Numbered from the stretch's first letter, positions 53,130 through 62,491 are shown. The stretch: 64,000 bases of DNA from Chryseobacterium indologenes (GCF_018362995.1 NZ_CP074372.1:4526001-4590000), one strand, 5' to 3'. The notes: a model not told the origin generated them from the letters alone. Numbers and translations: made by a program.

Positions 53130-53903
53130 ATGGCAAAAATCATAGGTATTGCTAATCAAAAAGGAGGCGTTGGTAAAACTACCACCGCTGTAAACTTGGC
53201 GGCAGCATTAGGAGTATTGGAAAAAAGAATATTAATCATTGATGCTGATCCTCAGGCGAATGCTACATCCGGCCTGGGTGTTGAAGATGTTCAGTATTCT
53301 ACATATAATCTTTTGGAGCATAGTGCAGAAACAAGGGTTTGCATCAAAAGAACTGCGACTCCGAACCTGGATATTATTCCGTCGCATATCGACCTGGTAG
53401 CTGCGGAAATTGAATTGGTAGACAAGGAGGACCGTGAGTATATGCTGAGAAAAGCACTGGCCAGTGTAAGAGACGATTATGACTATATCATTATCGACTG
53501 TGCACCGAGTTTAGGCCTTATTACAGTTAATGCTCTTACAGCAGCAGACTCTGTAATTATTCCGATCCAGTGTGAGTATTTTGCATTAGAAGGACTTGGG
53601 AAACTTTTGAATACCGTTAAAAATGTTCAGAAGATCCACAATAAAGATCTTGGAATTGAAGGTCTTCTTCTTACGATGTATGACAGCCGATTGAGGCTAT
53701 CCAATCAGGTAGTGGAAGAAGTGAATCTTCACTTTCCGGAAATGGTTTTTGAAACCATTATCAGCAGAAACGTAAGGCTGAGTGAAGCACCAAGTTTTGG
53801 AGAAAGTATCCTGAATTATGATGCAGAAAGTAAAGGAGCTGTTCAGTATATTCAGTTAGCTGAAGAAGTTCTTTTGAGGAACGAAAACTTAATAAAGAAT
53901 TAA
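53130..53903 (+). CDS. parA: Chromosome partitioning ATPase ParA
   Basis: 257 residues. Deviant Walker A KGGVGKTTTAVN near 10-21, IDADPQANATSG, DCAPSLGLITVNAL, typical of Soj/ParA. It segregates the chromosome origin with ParB. The start is chosen from the promoter position. It precedes parB after 69 bases containing a short hairpin (GGTGG/CCACC near 53925-53941). Confidence 0.93.
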   Translation: MAKIIGIANQKGGVGKTTTAVNLAAALGVLEKRILIIDADPQANATSGLGVEDVQYSTYNLLEHSAETRVCIKRTATPNLDIIPSHIDLVAAEIELVDKEDREYMLRKALASVRDDYDYIIIDCAPSLGLITVNALTAADSVIIPIQCEYFALEGLGKLLNTVKNVQKIHNKDLGIEGLLLTMYDSRLRLSNQVVEEVNLHFPEMVFETIISRNVRLSEAPSFGESILNYDAESKGAVQYIQLAEEVLLRNENLIKN

Positions 53904-53972
53904 ATTAATAATAAATGGCCAATAGGTGGATGCTAGCCACCACTTATCAAACATCATTTATCAATTATATCT

Positions 53973-54863
53973 ATGAAGGACAAAAAAAGAGCTATGGGAC
54001 GCGGATTGGGCGCCATTTTAAGCGCAGAATCTAAAGCAACTGTCAATTCAGCTACTGATGAAGGAGCAGATAAGTTTGTTGGAAATATTGTAGAAGTTGC
54101 ACTTGAAGATATCTATCCGAACCCGACGCAGCCGAGAACTTATTTTGATGAAAAAGCATTAAACGAACTTGCACAGTCAATTGAAAACCTGGGAGTAATC
54201 CAACCGATTACCCTGAGAAAAGACGGTGAAAAGTTTGAGATCATTTCCGGGGAAAGACGTTACAGAGCAACCAAAATTGCAGGATTAACGACTATTCCTG
54301 CCTATATCCGTTTAGTGAATGATCAGGAACTTCTTGAGATGGCTCTTGTTGAAAATATTCAGAGAGAAGATCTTGATGCCATCGAAATTGCACTTACTTA
54401 TCATAGGCTTTTAGAGGAAATAGGTCTTACGCAGGAAAATCTGAGCCAGAGAATAGGAAAGGATAGAAGTACCATTACCAATTCTATCAGACTATTAAGA
54501 TTAAACCCGGATATTCAGAATGCCATCAGAAGCGGTGAGATTTCTGCAGGACACGGAAGAGCAATCATCAGTCTTGAAAGTGAAGAAGATCAGCAGGTGT
54601 TGTTCGAGCTTATCATCAAAGAGAAATTAAACGTTCGTCAGGCAGAGCAGGCAGCTGCTGCATTGAAGAATCCAAAGTCTCCTGCTGCAAAAAAAGCAAA
54701 AGTGGAGCTTTCCAATAACTATAAAAAAGCCCAGAAGACAATCGCTGATATCTTGGAGGTAAAAGTAGAGATCAAATCTTCTGGAAATGGTAAAAAAGGT
54801 AAAATTGTCCTGGACTTCAAAAATGAAGAAGAGCTGGAATATATTTTATCCCATATTAAATAA
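53973..54863 (+). CDS. parB: Chromosome partitioning protein ParB
   Basis: 296 residues. Starts MKDKKRAMGRGLGAILS, the Spo0J/ParB hallmark; the CTPase domain has EDIYPNPTQPRTYF, GERRYRA and ENIQREDLDAIEIA; a helix-turn-helix follows (LSQRIGKDRSTITNSIRLLRL), and the C-terminal dimer domain ends with LDFKNEEELEYILSHI. Binds parS near the origin and loads SMC. No clear parS site was found in this window. Confidence 0.94.
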   Translation: MKDKKRAMGRGLGAILSAESKATVNSATDEGADKFVGNIVEVALEDIYPNPTQPRTYFDEKALNELAQSIENLGVIQPITLRKDGEKFEIISGERRYRATKIAGLTTIPAYIRLVNDQELLEMALVENIQREDLDAIEIALTYHRLLEEIGLTQENLSQRIGKDRSTITNSIRLLRLNPDIQNAIRSGEISAGHGRAIISLESEEDQQVLFELIIKEKLNVRQAEQAAAALKNPKSPAAKKAKVELSNNYKKAQKTIADILEVKVEIKSSGNGKKGKIVLDFKNEEELEYILSHIK

Positions 54864-55501
54864 TGAAGAAAATATTTTTCACATTTTTCTTGTGTATTGC
54901 TGCATTGGCCTATTCACAAGTGAAACCTATTGATACCGTTCGGATGCAGACTCCTCCGAAAGAGGAATCCCGTGTGGTAAAACCTGGCAAAACAGAAGCA
55001 AAGATCATTGAAGATCTTGAAAAAGCCAATGGTCCCACAGTAAAAACCATAAAATTGAATCCCACCAGAGCAGGATTGTATTCTGCCGTTTTACCGGGAT
55101 TGGGACAGTTTTATAACAAAAAATACTGGAAGATTCCCATTGTCTGGGGAGCGGTAGGAGCCGGAGTTGGTATTGCTGTATGGAATGATAACCAATACAA
55201 AAAATACCGTGAATACTATATCGCAAAACTTAATGGTACCCCTAATGAATTTGTGGACAGCCACCCGTTTTTAGATAAAAGAGCATTGGGGAACGCACAG
55301 GACAGAGCGAAGAGACAAAGAGATTACGCCATTGCCATTACAGGACTTATTTATATTCTGAATATTGTAGATGCCGTAGTAGATGCACACCTTTACGAAA
55401 GCCGTCATGACCCGGATTTGGTTTTTAAGCCATCGGTTATTCAGGATCAGTATGGGTACAGTGCTCCAAAAACCGGGTTCAGTTTAAGTTATAGATTTTA
55501 G
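54863..55501 (+). CDS. DUF5683 membrane protein
   Basis: 212 residues. Signal peptide (FFTFFLCIAALAYSQ), then a DUF5683 region with NPTRAGLYSAVLPGLGQFYNKKYWK and KIPIVWGAVGAGVGIAVW, a membrane hairpin, and a last segment YAIAITGLIYILNIVDAVVDAHL. The function is unknown. Its start overlaps the parB stop by one base (TAATG), typical of a coupled operon. Confidence 0.82.
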   Translation: MKKIFFTFFLCIAALAYSQVKPIDTVRMQTPPKEESRVVKPGKTEAKIIEDLEKANGPTVKTIKLNPTRAGLYSAVLPGLGQFYNKKYWKIPIVWGAVGAGVGIAVWNDNQYKKYREYYIAKLNGTPNEFVDSHPFLDKRALGNAQDRAKRQRDYAIAITGLIYILNIVDAVVDAHLYESRHDPDLVFKPSVIQDQYGYSAPKTGFSLSYRF

Positions 55502-55562
55502 AAGACAACATATCTGCAGAAAACTTCGGTTGAAAGCAGTATTTAAAAATAAAAAAGATTAT

Positions 55563-56264
55563 ATGAAAATAGCATTAGTTGGTTACGGTAAAATGGGTAA
55601 GATCATTGATGAGATCGCGCAGAAAAGAGGTCATGAAGTAGTTGCCCGTCTTAAGGAAACCCCAACTGCTGAGAATCTTAATAATCCGGATGTTGTAATT
55701 GAATTCTCATTGCCTGAAGTGGCATTTGAAAACATCAAGGCTTGTCTTGAAAATAAAATTCCGGTGATCTGTGGAACTACAGGCTGGCTGGATCAGAAAG
55801 AAGAAATAGAAAAACTGGCTGTAGAAAACGGTACTGCATTTCTATATGGTTCCAACTTTAGTTTAGGAGTCAATTTATTTTTTGCTTTAAACGAAAAGCT
55901 TGCAGATCTCATGAAAAACGTAGATGAATACTCTTGCCAGCTGGAAGAGATTCACCACATCCATAAAAAAGATGCTCCAAGCGGAACCGCTATTTCCATT
56001 GCAGAAGGAATCATTCAGAACAATCCTAAATTCGATGCCTGGAAGTTGGAAGAAACAGAAGGAAAACAATTAGGAATTTTTGCAGTACGTGAAGATGAAG
56101 TTCCGGGAACTCACAGCGTATATTACAGAAGTGAAGTAGACGAAATCGAGATCAAGCACACTGCTTTCAACAGAAACGGTTTTGCGCTGGGAGCTGTGGT
56201 AGCTGCCGAGTGGATTAAAGATAAAAAAGGAAACTTCGCAATGAAAGACGTTTTAGGACTTTAA
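55563..56264 (+). CDS. dapB: 4-hydroxy-tetrahydrodipicolinate reductase
   Basis: 233 residues. N-terminal Rossmann GYGKMGK near 7-13; catalytic EIHHIHKKDAPSGTAIS with the His and Lys, and C-terminal AFNRNGFALGAVVAAEW. Reduces the dihydrodipicolinate precursor in lysine and meso-diaminopimelate synthesis. The ATG at 55563 is preferred over an in-frame codon at 55530. Downstream of the DUF5683 gene by 61 bases and probably in the same run. Confidence 0.93.
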   Translation: MKIALVGYGKMGKIIDEIAQKRGHEVVARLKETPTAENLNNPDVVIEFSLPEVAFENIKACLENKIPVICGTTGWLDQKEEIEKLAVENGTAFLYGSNFSLGVNLFFALNEKLADLMKNVDEYSCQLEEIHHIHKKDAPSGTAISIAEGIIQNNPKFDAWKLEETEGKQLGIFAVREDEVPGTHSVYYRSEVDEIEIKHTAFNRNGFALGAVVAAEWIKDKKGNFAMKDVLGL

Positions 56265-56303
56265 TTTGTAACAAATTCTGTAAATTGCAGACCAATAAAC
56301 AGA

Positions 56304-56363
56304 AAATGATGAATAGTGAATTGTAAACGGCGGACTGCTTTTATCATTTATTACTCATCATTT
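56304..56363. repeat. Intergenic imperfect palindrome
   Basis: AAATGATGAATAGTGAAT (56304-56321) pairs with ATTTATTACTCATCATTT (56346-56363), about 15 of 18 matches. Related to 26126-26183. Confidence 0.6.
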
Positions 56364-56390
56364 TTATCATAAGAATAGGCACAAAAATTT

Positions 56391-58034
56391 ATGAATTATT
56401 TTTTAACTTATACAGTATATGTCCTCATACTATCCGTATTGATGGGGATTTCATCTTGGAAACTGTTCAAGAAAATGGGCTATAGCCCTTTATTTGCTTT
56501 TATCCCTTTCTATAACTATTTCATTATTCTGAAAGAAACAAAGCATCCGAAATGGTGGGCGATCCTGTCTTATCTTCCGATTGTAGGACCAATCATGATG
56601 TCCGTTTTCCACCTTTATCTGGTGAAAAAGTTTGGAAAAACCCTTTTCAAAGATCAGATTCTTACCGTGATCCTGCCATTTATTTATTTGGCGGTAATCA
56701 ACTATTCTAAAGATGTAGAGTTAGAAGATGAAAATGCAAACGACCTGTTTCTTACGGACGAAGAGAAGAATGATAAAAAGAAAGATACATTCGTAGGTTC
56801 AATTACCTTTGCGGTAGTTTTTGCAACTATTATCCACGTTTTTGTAACACAGCCTTTCGGGATTCCTACAGGATCTATGGAAAGAACATTATTAGTGGGT
56901 GACTTCCTTTTTGTAAACAAATGGAGCTACGGGTACAGACTTCCGATGCGTCCGGTAGCAATACCTTTCCTTCAGGGGACGATTATGGATACAGGAAAAA
57001 AAGGTAACCCGAAAGATGATCCAAAATCTTACGTAGATGCAGTAAAGCTTCCTTACACAAGAATTTTACAATTCAGCAAGCCACAGAAAAATGATGTGGT
57101 GGTTTTCAACTATCCTCAGGATTCTGTACATACAGCCATTGACAGAAAAGACCCTTACGTAAAACGTTGTGTTGCTACAGCAGGTGACACCTTTGAAATG
57201 AGAGCCGGAAGACTTTTCGTAAACGGAAAGCCGGAAACTGTTTTGGGAGATCAGGAAGTACAGCACAGATATATTGTAACAACCGATGCTCAATTAGATA
57301 TCCCAACCTTATATAAAGCTTATGGATTTTTGCCGGTTCAGGAGTTTCAACAGGATAATGGAGGATTCATTTATGGTTTTCAGGGCCTAACAGACAAGAC
57401 AGCTAAAGAAATTAAAGAACTTCCTCATGTTCTGGATATGAAAGAAGAAGTTTCGCCAAAAGGAGAAGCTGCAGTATATTACAGAGACGAAGCCAAAACT
57501 AAAATTGATACTACACAATCTATTTTCCCGATCAACAAACCTTGGAATCAGGATTGGTACGGCCCGCTTAGAATTCCTAAAAAAGGTGATGTGGTGGCAA
57601 TCAATCAGGAAACACTTCCAACCTATCAGTGGATTATTTCTGAATATGAGCACAACAGCTTAGAGAAGAAGAATGGGAAGATCTTTATCAACGGAAAAGA
57701 AGCAACCCAATATACTATTCAACAGGATTATTATATGATGGTAGGAGACAACAGAGATGCTTCATTAGATGCAAGATTCTTTGGTTTTGTTCCGGAAGAA
57801 AATATTGTAGGAAAACCGATGTTTACATGGATGAGCCTTCAGGGTGCTTTTGCAGACAGCAGTTCTACTTATCAGGCACCATTCAAAATCCGTTGGGAAA
57901 GAATGTTCAAAGCAACCAATACAGGAGAAGCTAACAAAACTTCTTACTGGTGGATTGCAGCGATGATCTTGATCCTGTTCTTCGGGTGGGAGTATTTCGT
58001 GAAATTATTCAGAAAGAAAAAAACTGAAGAATAG
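56391..58034 (+). CDS. lepB: Signal peptidase I
   Basis: 547 residues, much longer than the E. coli enzyme (about 324), as usual in Bacteroidetes because of inserted periplasmic segments. N-terminal membrane helices (about 4-22, 33-48, 57-78, 88-104) precede an anchor helix (136-153), then the serine motif PTGSMERTL with Ser162, the lysine in DPYVKRCVATAGD with Lys258, and GDNRDASLDARFFGF at 452-466. Residues 285-400 are the insertion. Cleaves signal peptides in the inner membrane. Its stop overlaps the start of a paralogue. Confidence 0.93.
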   Translation: MNYFLTYTVYVLILSVLMGISSWKLFKKMGYSPLFAFIPFYNYFIILKETKHPKWWAILSYLPIVGPIMMSVFHLYLVKKFGKTLFKDQILTVILPFIYLAVINYSKDVELEDENANDLFLTDEEKNDKKKDTFVGSITFAVVFATIIHVFVTQPFGIPTGSMERTLLVGDFLFVNKWSYGYRLPMRPVAIPFLQGTIMDTGKKGNPKDDPKSYVDAVKLPYTRILQFSKPQKNDVVVFNYPQDSVHTAIDRKDPYVKRCVATAGDTFEMRAGRLFVNGKPETVLGDQEVQHRYIVTTDAQLDIPTLYKAYGFLPVQEFQQDNGGFIYGFQGLTDKTAKEIKELPHVLDMKEEVSPKGEAAVYYRDEAKTKIDTTQSIFPINKPWNQDWYGPLRIPKKGDVVAINQETLPTYQWIISEYEHNSLEKKNGKIFINGKEATQYTIQQDYYMMVGDNRDASLDARFFGFVPEENIVGKPMFTWMSLQGAFADSSSTYQAPFKIRWERMFKATNTGEANKTSYWWIAAMILILFFGWEYFVKLFRKKKTEE

Positions 58035-58708
58035 TGTTTAAAAGTAAAATATTTAATAAAGTCCTTTTAATAGGCAGCTTTATTGTAACTCTTTTTATTA
58101 TTGCAAAACTCTCCGGGGTTTTGCAATATGCTTTTGTACCAACGGCAGGCAATGAACCTACCATCAAAAAAAAGTCATTTATTGTGATGACTAACATCCT
58201 TCCTTATGCTAAGTTTGAAATGATTGCTTACAATCAGAATAATTTAGATTACCCTCAAGGTGTCTATGTGCAAAGATTAATAGGAACGGAAAATGATGAG
58301 ATTTTAATTAAGAATGGAAAATTATACATTAATAACACATTGATAGATAAGTTTAATGTGAAGCATTCTTATAAAATAGACAGAGGCTATGCAAATGATC
58401 TCCTGTTTAAAGGAACTGAAGAAAATGAAATCTTTCAGATTGATGATAATTACTTCATTACCCAGTTAAGTGATAAAGAACTTAATGATAATTTCTTTCA
58501 TGAAAGGTTTATAAATCCAAATACAGATCAGGATATTCGCAAAATTTATCATAAAGATTGGAATGCAGATAACTTTGGACCAATAAAAGTTCCAAGTGGA
58601 AAATTATTCTTTTTAGGAGATAATCGTAATGCAAGTTTAGATTCCCGTTATTTAGGCTTTATTGATGAGAAGGATGCTGTAGGACGAGTAATTTACCCTA
58701 GAAACTAG
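58034..58708 (+). CDS. Signal peptidase I-like paralogue lacking catalytic residues
   Basis: 224 residues, GTG start that overlaps the lepB stop by one base. An N-terminal helix (about 9-29) anchors it. Alignment with the neighbouring enzyme: PTAGNEPTI at 36-44 stands for PTGSMERTL, so Gly39 replaces the nucleophile Ser; GVYVQRLIGTENDE at 76-89 stands for DPYVKRCVATAGDT, so Gln80 replaces the Lys; GDNRNASLDSRYLGF at 195-209 is kept. It therefore keeps the fold but should not cleave. It may be an adaptor, a regulator of LepB or a non-enzymatic chaperone. Coding looks intact. Confidence 0.85.
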   Translation: MFKSKIFNKVLLIGSFIVTLFIIAKLSGVLQYAFVPTAGNEPTIKKKSFIVMTNILPYAKFEMIAYNQNNLDYPQGVYVQRLIGTENDEILIKNGKLYINNTLIDKFNVKHSYKIDRGYANDLLFKGTEENEIFQIDDNYFITQLSDKELNDNFFHERFINPNTDQDIRKIYHKDWNADNFGPIKVPSGKLFFLGDNRNASLDSRYLGFIDEKDAVGRVIYPRN

Positions 58709-58719
58709 ATTATATTATT

Positions 58720-59337
58720 ATGCAAGATATTTTATTACCGGCATTTTATTTGCCCCCAATTTCATGGTTTTCAGTATTGTTAAATCCTGAGAATGAAATT
58801 ACATTGGAACAGTTTGAAAGCTTTCCCAAGCAGACTTACAGAAACAGAGCAAACATCTATGGAGCCAACGGAAAATTGTCTTTAATAATTCCTATCCATC
58901 ATAACGGGAAAAGAGAATTTAAAGATATTGAAATCTCTTACCGCGAAGATTGGAGAGCCCTTCATTGGAAATCAATAAAGACAGCATATCAGAGTTCTCC
59001 TTATTTTGAATACTATGAAGATAAGTTCAGAAAAATATTTGAGCTTCAGGAAAAATACCTTCTTGATTTTAACCTTAAAGGGATAGAAATCATCCAACAG
59101 ATATTGAAAACAGAAAAGGCACACTCTTTGAATGAAGAATATATCAAAAATCCTGAAAGTATTAATTTCAGAGAAAAGTTTTCGGCAAAGCTTCCTTCAG
59201 AGTTTCAAATGGAAGAATATTACCAGACATTTTCTGATAAACTAGGCTTTTTGGAAGACCTTTCGGTTCTTGACCTTATTTGTAATAAAGGCCCGGAATC
59301 ACTGATGTATATAAAAAATGTAAAACAATCATATTAG
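58720..59337 (+). CDS. WbqC family protein
   Basis: 205 residues. LLPAFYLPPISWFSVLL, then YRNRANIYGANGKLSLIIPI and REDWRALHWKSIKTAYQSSPYFEYYED, fits the WbqC pattern well. These proteins are linked to glycan loci and thought to act on nucleotide sugars or lipids, but activity is not firmly known. It lies 11 bases after the signal-peptidase-like gene, likely one transcript. Confidence 0.88.
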   Translation: MQDILLPAFYLPPISWFSVLLNPENEITLEQFESFPKQTYRNRANIYGANGKLSLIIPIHHNGKREFKDIEISYREDWRALHWKSIKTAYQSSPYFEYYEDKFRKIFELQEKYLLDFNLKGIEIIQQILKTEKAHSLNEEYIKNPESINFREKFSAKLPSEFQMEEYYQTFSDKLGFLEDLSVLDLICNKGPESLMYIKNVKQSY

Positions 59338-59425
59338 CATACCATCGCTATTAGTGAAATTTCAGTATAGAACGGAAGAAGTTGGCGATTGGTGTATCTC
59401 TTTTAAAAAAAATAAATTTCAACAT

Positions 59426-61108
59426 ATGAAAAAGGTATTATTAGCTGCAGTTTTTTTAGCAGGTTTTAGTTTCTCTTTTGCACAGGAATCTAAAGCTAAA
59501 AGTATTGATCCAAACGAAGATAAAGATCTGATGACATGGTATCATAAAGATTTTGCAACTTCAAAAGTATATGGAGTAAATACGGCAAATGCTTATAAAT
59601 ACTTAGAATCTAAAGGACTGAAGCCTAAAACCGTTGTGGTAGGAGTTTTGGATAGTGGAGTACAGGTAGACCATCCCGGATTGGTAAAGAACCTTTGGTC
59701 AAACCCTAATGAAATTCCCGGAAATGGTAAAGATGATGACGGAAACGGATATATTGATGATGTACACGGTTGGAACTTCATAGGAGGTAAAAACGGTGAT
59801 GTTGATATCGACAATATGGAAGTGACAAGAGTCGTTGCCAAATACAAACCTGTTTTTGAAGGAACTGATTCCACTAAAAATAAAGCAAATCAGGCTCAAA
59901 TGAAAGAAGAGTTTGATATGTATATGAAGGCCAAAGATATGTTCAATAAAAAAAGTATCGAGGCTCAGCAGAATTTCAAAACCTATTCTATGCTGAACGA
60001 GCTGATTCCTAATATGGTAAAATTATTAGGAGGTAAGCCTGTCACTGCTGAAACGCTTTCAACAATTAAAGCCCCTACAGACCAGAAAGATGCAATCGCA
60101 TTGGAATTCCTTGGCCAGATTTCTCAAAGTCCCGAATTCAAAGGAAAATCTTCCGCTGAATTTGAAAAGAAGATGAAAGAAGAAATGAAGGAGGCAATAG
60201 ACCACTTTGCTCCGGCAGCAAAACAATATGACCTTTCCTATGATACCAGAAAAGAAATTGTAGGTGATAACTATGATGACTATTCTGAAAAAAGTTATGG
60301 TAACAACCATTACGAAGGACCGGATGCAGAACATGGAACTCACGTAGCGGGAATTATTGCAGGACTGCCGCAAGGAAAAGAAATTCAGCATGGGGTGGCT
60401 TCAAAGGTTGCTAAGATCATGTCTGTAAGAACAGTTCCGAATGGTGATGAAAGAGATAAAGACGTGGCTAACGCTATCAGATATGCAGTAGATAACGGAG
60501 CAAAAGTTTTAAATATGAGCTTCGGGAAACCTGTATCTCCAGGTAAAAATGTAGTTTGGGATGCTTTTAAATATGCTGAAGATAAAGGCGTTCTTTTAGT
60601 AAAAGCTGCAGGTAACGAAAATGAAGATGTCGCAGAACATTTGGCATATCCTACCAACTTTAAAAATGTTACTGATGAAAAACCATTTGTAAGCAACGTT
60701 CTTGTAGTAGGAGCAAGTACCAATAAAAACAATGCTTTAAGAGCCGATTTCTCTAACTACAATAAAAAAATGGTGAATGTTTTCGCTCCGGGAGAAGAAA
60801 TCTATTCTACTGTTCCTAAAAACGAATATAAATACCTTCAGGGAACCTCTATGGCTTCTCCTGTTGTAGCCGGAGGAGCTGCTGTTTTATTAGCATATAT
60901 GCCGGATCTTAAACCTTATCAGATCATTGAAGCGCTTGTAAAAAGCAGCAATGTAAGCACAGCAAACGGATTCACAGATCAATCGCAGGCAGGAGGGGTT
61001 ATCGACCTTAAAAAAGCTGCAGAATACGCCTATACTAATTTCTACAAAGGAAAGCCGGCAAGTCCTGCTAAGCCTTCGAAATCCGTAAAAAAGGCTGTTA
61101 AAAAATAA
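59426..61108 (+). CDS. Secreted S8 family serine peptidase (subtilisin-like)
   Basis: 561 residues from the ATG at 59426, which gives a good signal peptide (KKVLLAAVFLAGFSFSFAQ). Catalytic Asp76 (VLDSGVQVDH), His303 (HGTHVAG), Ser475 (GTSMASP) and oxyanion Asn397 (AAGNEN) are intact. Between Asp and His there are about 227 residues, a large insertion with a helical lysine-rich segment (about 150-260). The Lys/Ala/Pro-rich tail (540-561) is not a typical T9SS signal. Likely an exported protease. Confidence 0.9.
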   Translation: MKKVLLAAVFLAGFSFSFAQESKAKSIDPNEDKDLMTWYHKDFATSKVYGVNTANAYKYLESKGLKPKTVVVGVLDSGVQVDHPGLVKNLWSNPNEIPGNGKDDDGNGYIDDVHGWNFIGGKNGDVDIDNMEVTRVVAKYKPVFEGTDSTKNKANQAQMKEEFDMYMKAKDMFNKKSIEAQQNFKTYSMLNELIPNMVKLLGGKPVTAETLSTIKAPTDQKDAIALEFLGQISQSPEFKGKSSAEFEKKMKEEMKEAIDHFAPAAKQYDLSYDTRKEIVGDNYDDYSEKSYGNNHYEGPDAEHGTHVAGIIAGLPQGKEIQHGVASKVAKIMSVRTVPNGDERDKDVANAIRYAVDNGAKVLNMSFGKPVSPGKNVVWDAFKYAEDKGVLLVKAAGNENEDVAEHLAYPTNFKNVTDEKPFVSNVLVVGASTNKNNALRADFSNYNKKMVNVFAPGEEIYSTVPKNEYKYLQGTSMASPVVAGGAAVLLAYMPDLKPYQIIEALVKSSNVSTANGFTDQSQAGGVIDLKKAAEYAYTNFYKGKPASPAKPSKSVKKAVKK

Positions 61109-61138
61109 TTTATCTCCCTGTCTTTAAGGAGAAACCAT

Positions 61139-61168
61139 AAAAAGTCCGAATTTTTTCGGACTTTTTAT
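61139..61168 (+). terminator. Terminator of the peptidase gene
   Basis: AAAAAGTCCGAA pairs with TTCGGACTTTTT around a 4-base loop; A- and T-tracts flank it. Confidence 0.85.
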
Positions 61169-61232
61169 TTTTTATTTTAAATTTTGGCACGGTTTTTTGT
61201 AACTTTATAGTAACAAAATAATAAACAACAAA

Positions 61233-61724
61233 ATGAAAAAGTTACTACTTGCAGGGATGTTGGGAACATCACTTTTTGCAGTTTCGTGTTCCTCTGTTAA
61301 CAAAGCAGCTACATCTCAAAATCAAAGAGCCGACTTCCTGAAAATGAAAGGAGACTGGCAGATTGTAAGCATAGATTATGATAAAGGTTATAAAATTAAA
61401 CCTTTTGACGAAGGTGCGGACGCACAGTGTTTCGTAGGAAGCCACTGGAGACTGATTCCTAACAACTGGACAGGAGCGTATACTTTAAATGGTGGTGGAG
61501 ACTGCCCGGCAATTACACAGCCTATCAAGTTTGAAGTAAAAGACGGTAACACGTTTATGTTTAAAAAAATTGCTTCAGGTACTAAAGCAAAACAAAATAC
61601 TGCGGGGTATACAATGACCTTAACTAACCAGTCTACAGATCAGTTTTCACTTCAGCAAGATGTTCCTTTTGAAGGAGGCAATGTAAAAGTAGTTTACAAC
61701 TTCCAGAGAACAGGAATGAAATAA
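61233..61724 (+). CDS. Lipocalin-like lipoprotein
   Basis: 163 residues. Signal with lipobox FAVSC (Cys19). The mature part resembles a short lipocalin: KMKGDWQIVSIDY, then GSHWRLIPNNWTGAYTL with GGGDCP, and strands to VKVVYNFQRTGMK. It may bind a small hydrophobic ligand in the periplasm. It is followed 25 bases later by an OmpA-type lipoprotein. Confidence 0.75.
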   Translation: MKKLLLAGMLGTSLFAVSCSSVNKAATSQNQRADFLKMKGDWQIVSIDYDKGYKIKPFDEGADAQCFVGSHWRLIPNNWTGAYTLNGGGDCPAITQPIKFEVKDGNTFMFKKIASGTKAKQNTAGYTMTLTNQSTDQFSLQQDVPFEGGNVKVVYNFQRTGMK

Positions 61725-61749
61725 TTTATCAACATAAAAGATCAAAAAA

Positions 61750-62439
61750 ATGAATTTTAATAAAACATACGTAGGAGCCCTTTTCTTGTCATCAGCATTA
61801 TTATTGACAAGTTGTGAGGCGGTTCAGAATTCAAATCACCAACAAAGAGGTACAGCAGTAGGTGTTGCTTCAGGAGCAGTACTTGGAGGTATCTTGGGTA
61901 ATAATGTAGGAAAAGGAGGAAACGGAGCCATTGGTGCTGTATTAGGTGGTATTATCGGTGGTGTAGCTGGTAATGTTATCGGTAACAAAATGGATAAGCA
62001 AGCCAGAGATATTAAAGAAACTTTACCAGGTGCTCAGGTAGAAAGAGTAGGAGACGGTATTAAAGTAACAATGAATGAAAGCATAGTTAACTTTGCATTT
62101 GACTCTTCAAACCTTACTTCTCTTGCACAGACTAACCTTGATAAGCTGGCTCAGGTATTAGCAAATAACCCGGATACTAATATCAATATCTACGGATATA
62201 CAGACAGCGTAGGTAAAGATGCTTACAATTTGTCGCTTTCTCAAAGAAGAGCAGATGCGGTAAAAGCTTATTTAGTAGGGAAAGGAATTGCTTCAGGCAG
62301 AATGTTCACAAAAGGTGAAGGTAAAAATATGCCGGTTGCAAGCAACGATACTGATGAAGGAAGAGCTAAAAACAGAAGAGTTGAGTTTGCGATCACTGCA
62401 AATGAAAAAATGATTAATGATGCCAAGCAAGGGCAGTAA
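61750..62439 (+). CDS. OmpA family lipoprotein with glycine zipper
   Basis: 229 residues. Lipobox LLTSC at about 18-22. A glycine-zipper segment (about 33-78, GVASGAVLGGILGNNVGKGG...GGVAGNVIGNKM) is followed by an OmpA/MotB-type domain (about 110-225) with NFAFDSSNLT, YGYTDSVGKDAYN and LSQRRADAVKAYL, which bind peptidoglycan. It should tether the outer membrane to the wall, like YiaD. Same transcript as the lipocalin-like gene is likely. Confidence 0.88.
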   Translation: MNFNKTYVGALFLSSALLLTSCEAVQNSNHQQRGTAVGVASGAVLGGILGNNVGKGGNGAIGAVLGGIIGGVAGNVIGNKMDKQARDIKETLPGAQVERVGDGIKVTMNESIVNFAFDSSNLTSLAQTNLDKLAQVLANNPDTNINIYGYTDSVGKDAYNLSLSQRRADAVKAYLVGKGIASGRMFTKGEGKNMPVASNDTDEGRAKNRRVEFAITANEKMINDAKQGQ

Positions 62440-62468
62440 TTAATTTTACATATAAATATTTTCGTAAA

Positions 62469-62491
62469 AGACCGCCCCGGCGGTTTTTTTT
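62469..62491 (+). terminator. Terminator after the OmpA-type gene
   Basis: GACCGCC followed by GGCGGTTTTTTTT forms a GC-rich stem with a T8 run. Confidence 0.8.
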
